From NCBI GenBank assembly GCA_947373075.1, contig CANBWF010000047.1:1-9108 (forward strand): a stretch of 9,108 nt of DNA. The letters are read 5' to 3'. Within the stretch, counting starts at the first letter, position 1. Every line of letters begins with the position of its first letter. The notes beneath the pieces were generated by a model. That model was not told the DNA's origin and ran no database searches. It saw only the letters and a list, made by a program, of their open reading frames with translations. A program made the position numbers and the translations under genes. This DNA comes from Actinomycetota bacterium. GTDB lineage: Bacteria; Actinomycetota; Actinomycetes; S36-B12; UBA5976. Below, piece by piece: positions 7,445 through 9,108 of the stretch.

Positions 7445-7474
7445 GTTTGCTGGTAGTTACTAGTCTATCTCGGC

Positions 7475-8389
7475 TTATGCCTGCAACCACTTCTTAGCCT
7501 TTTGCACCACTTGATCGCGTAGATCTTGCGGAGAAAGCACTTCGATATCGCCAGCACTGGCCAAAACCAAACTAGCCAGCCAAGCGCCATTTGTGACACT
7601 AACCGTAGCTTCTATCAAGTTGTCCACTGCAGTTACATTGGAAACCGTTTCAGGAGCGAAACTCTCAAGCATCTCGGGCAGCATACGCATTCGCGTTTCC
7701 AAAGTCGGACTACTGATCGCGAAATCGGCACTTACAGAGTCCTGTGAATTGCCTGGCTCATCCAGCGCGGATGCCTGCAGAATTCGGTCGACTCGGAATG
7801 TCCTCATGGCTTCACTGCTTCTACAGAAAGCACGGACATAAACCACGCCTTCGTTCGCTTGCAATGCTATAGGTTCAATTATTCGTTGCGTTACTTTCTG
7901 ATCTATAGCGGCGCCGTATTTAATCTCAACGCAACTATTTGAATTAATCGCAACTTTCAAGATGTTAACAATCTGTTCGTCCACCTCGGTTGTGCCGATT
8001 TCAATAATTGATTCAGTCGTTGCAAAAGTGAACTGTAATTTCAAAAGAAGTTCGGACACCGTCTTTTGCTCCACAAGATACGGCATCGCTTCAAGATATT
8101 TGAGTCCACCAATAATCGCAATTGATTCATCGGGTGTGAAACGAATCTGTTTGTCTAGGCCAAGTGATTCCCGGGTTTCGATCCAGACACCATCTTCGTC
8201 ATCTTGAATTTCAACGTCAGCATTTTCTCCATAGAACTCACCAATGCGGGCATCATTCAAAAGATCGCAGTATCGGCGCACCTCTGAAGGTTTTAGATTA
8301 AAAACCTCTGCCACAGTCTGCAGTTCAACAGGACTATTAGCTCGTAAGTATGCGAGCATCCGTACCGCTGTTTCAAATTGAACGGCCAC
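7475..8389 (-). CDS. pafC: WYL-domain transcriptional regulator PafC
   Basis: PafC pairs with PafB to form PafBC, which in mycobacteria activates the LexA/RecA-independent DNA-damage response. This 304-residue protein has a winged-helix-like N-terminus (about 1-60, with LQTVAEVFNLKPSEVRRYCDL, residues 23-43), the PafC-type linker GLDKQIRFTPDESIAI (about 77-92), a WYL-fold domain (about 140-205, ending RTFRVDRI) and a C-terminal WCX-type domain (about 230-304, with GAWLASLVLASAGDIEVL). The WYL triplet itself is Val-Tyr-Val (183-185) in GVVYVRAF, so Trp and Leu are lost although the fold signature remains. Start codon is GTG, overlapping the pafB stop by one base (TAGTG), with no clear ribosome binding site, so co-translation with pafB is likely. 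This would help keep the two partners at equal levels. Distinction of PafC from PafB rests on order and the linker sequence. Confidence 0.9.
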   Translation of the reverse strand: MAVQFETAVRMLAYLRANSPVELQTVAEVFNLKPSEVRRYCDLLNDARIGEFYGENADVEIQDDEDGVWIETRESLGLDKQIRFTPDESIAIIGGLKYLEAMPYLVEQKTVSELLLKLQFTFATTESIIEIGTTEVDEQIVNILKVAINSNSCVEIKYGAAIDQKVTQRIIEPIALQANEGVVYVRAFCRSSEAMRTFRVDRILQASALDEPGNSQDSVSADFAISSPTLETRMRMLPEMLESFAPETVSNVTAVDNLIEATVSVTNGAWLASLVLASAGDIEVLSPQDLRDQVVQKAKKWLQA

Positions 8390-9108
8390 TATTGATGCAC
8401 CGCCAAAACTTGGTTGACCAGATTAGTAACGCGCTCTTTCAGAGATTCAGGCTGCAATACTTCTACCCGATCACAGACCAATAAGATTTCCCTTGAGAGT
8501 GCATAGGCATCGTCATATTCGATGGTTAAGACATCTCCAGTTGGTGATTCTTCAAAACTGTTCGACAATAAACGTAAATTCGCACAGTCTGCCACTGGCA
8601 CTCGAACTTTAGCGGTCTGTACTTCGGACTCCGTGCGCTGGAAACTGCGAATCATATCGATGGGATCACTATCTTGCGGGCTTGGATTGAGGATCTCATC
8701 TTTTGTGATCTTCACTTCACCGCTTATGCGACTCAATCGAAATAGAAGTTCAGCCTCTCGCTCGTATTCGAATCCAAATAAATACCAATGTTCTTGGTGC
8801 AGCACTAGCCGCCATGGATCTACTTTACGAACCTTGGTCTCATTACTATTGCGACTGTAATACTCAAATTCGATATTTCGCTTCGCCACGATGGCTTGCT
8901 CAAGTGGCTTCAAGTAACGTTCATCTCGGCCGATAGCGGTAAAGATGTTTGAGCCGCCGCGATATTCCGGCCCTGCGATTATGGCCCCAGCGGCTGCAGA
9001 CTGACCCAGATGTGCATCTCGCCAAGCGCCGGTAGCCAATGACACAAGAATTAACTCGTCTTGCGTCAACTCAACTTCAGCAAAAAAGGAGCGCTCTAGA
9101 TCAATGGA
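8389..9108 (-). CDS. pafB: WYL-domain transcriptional regulator PafB (5' end beyond the right edge)
   Basis: The last 239 residues of PafB, partner of PafC in the DNA-damage regulator PafBC. The frame stays open to the edge of the window, and a family member is about 320-330 residues, so roughly 90 N-terminal residues with the DNA-binding winged helix are missing. An in-frame TTG at 9069 is not the start: codons upstream of it (IDLERSFFAEVE) are in frame and the family continues there. The fragment begins with a PafB-type segment (TQDELILVSLATGAWRDAHL), then a WYL domain with the canonical triplet in HQEHWYLFGFEYE (108-110 of the fragment) and LFRLSRI, thought to bind a ligand. The C-terminal WCX-type domain follows (about 155-239). 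The mycobacterial Pup ligase gene pafA usually lies just upstream; it would be outside this window. Confidence 0.9.
   Translation of the reverse strand, partial: SIDLERSFFAEVELTQDELILVSLATGAWRDAHLGQSAAAGAIIAGPEYRGGSNIFTAIGRDERYLKPLEQAIVAKRNIEFEYYSRNSNETKVRKVDPWRLVLHQEHWYLFGFEYEREAELLFRLSRISGEVKITKDEILNPSPQDSDPIDMIRSFQRTESEVQTAKVRVPVADCANLRLLSNSFEESPTGDVLTIEYDDAYALSREILLVCDRVEVLQPESLKERVTNLVNQVLAVHQ

Noticed and set aside
7016..7456. A 146-codon open frame on the plus strand opposite tatA and tatC
   Set aside because: It is antisense to two certain genes, its protein resembles nothing recognisable (low-complexity Ser/Thr/Arg), and it reads as a shadow of hydrophobic codons on the other strand.
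7435..7474. A TAGACT -10-like hexamer and a TAGT/ACTA inverted repeat between pafC and tatA
   Set aside because: The hexamer matches only the loose TAnnnT pattern with no -35 partner and the repeat has four-base arms; both are expected by chance in AT-rich spacer DNA.
8522..8860. A 112-codon plus-strand frame opposite pafB
   Set aside because: Antisense to the WYL domain of pafB, no recognisable domain or ribosome binding site; a shadow frame.
9067..9069. TTG as the start of a short 226-residue PafB
   Set aside because: The frame stays open upstream to the window edge with sequence that continues the PafB family; the gene is simply cut by the edge.

Overview
The window is a single block of housekeeping genes from an actinobacterium of moderate G+C, about 46-50% in the lines counted by eye. 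The gene order pafB-pafC-tatA-tatC-helY-5'-3' exonuclease-M24 peptidase is essentially that of the mycobacterial region Rv2096c-Rv2089c. PafB/PafC and HelY are also actinobacterial hallmarks. The low G+C, very short intergenic gaps and short proteins suggest a streamlined lineage, such as the freshwater acI/Nanopelagicales group. That placement is an inference.

Every gene lies on the minus strand, so transcription runs from the right edge to the left. In transcription order: pafB (5' end beyond the right edge, 9108-8389), pafC (8389-7475), a 40-bp gap, tatA (7434-7264), a 12-bp gap, tatC (7251-6493), helY (6500-3813), a stand-alone 5'-3' exonuclease (3819-2875), an M24B Xaa-Pro-type peptidase (2878-1772), a COG1574-type amidohydrolase (1775-207), and the first 71 codons of an apolipoprotein N-acyltransferase, lnt (214-1, running off the left edge). 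tatA and the truncated lnt lie outside the longer open frames and were found by direct translation. Every junction except those flanking tatA overlaps by 1-8 bp, two of them as ATGA. No terminator or convincing promoter is visible, so the block is probably one operon or a few overlapping ones, with much translational coupling. No stretch over 300 bp lacks a gene. There are no RNA genes, mobile elements or CRISPR arrays that I can see.

The functions fall into four groups: DNA-damage regulation (PafBC), export of folded proteins (TatA/TatC), nucleic-acid handling (HelY and the exonuclease), and hydrolases followed by lipoprotein maturation (peptidase, amidohydrolase, Lnt). I see no evidence of a wholly new system. 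The best leads are small. TatA and TatC have both lost residues that are normally strongly conserved (the FG hinge and position 8 in TatA, the TM4 glutamate in TatC). At the helY/exonuclease junction an A7 run lies exactly in the -1 register that would fuse the two proteins, followed by a hairpin whose loop carries the exonuclease ribosome binding site.
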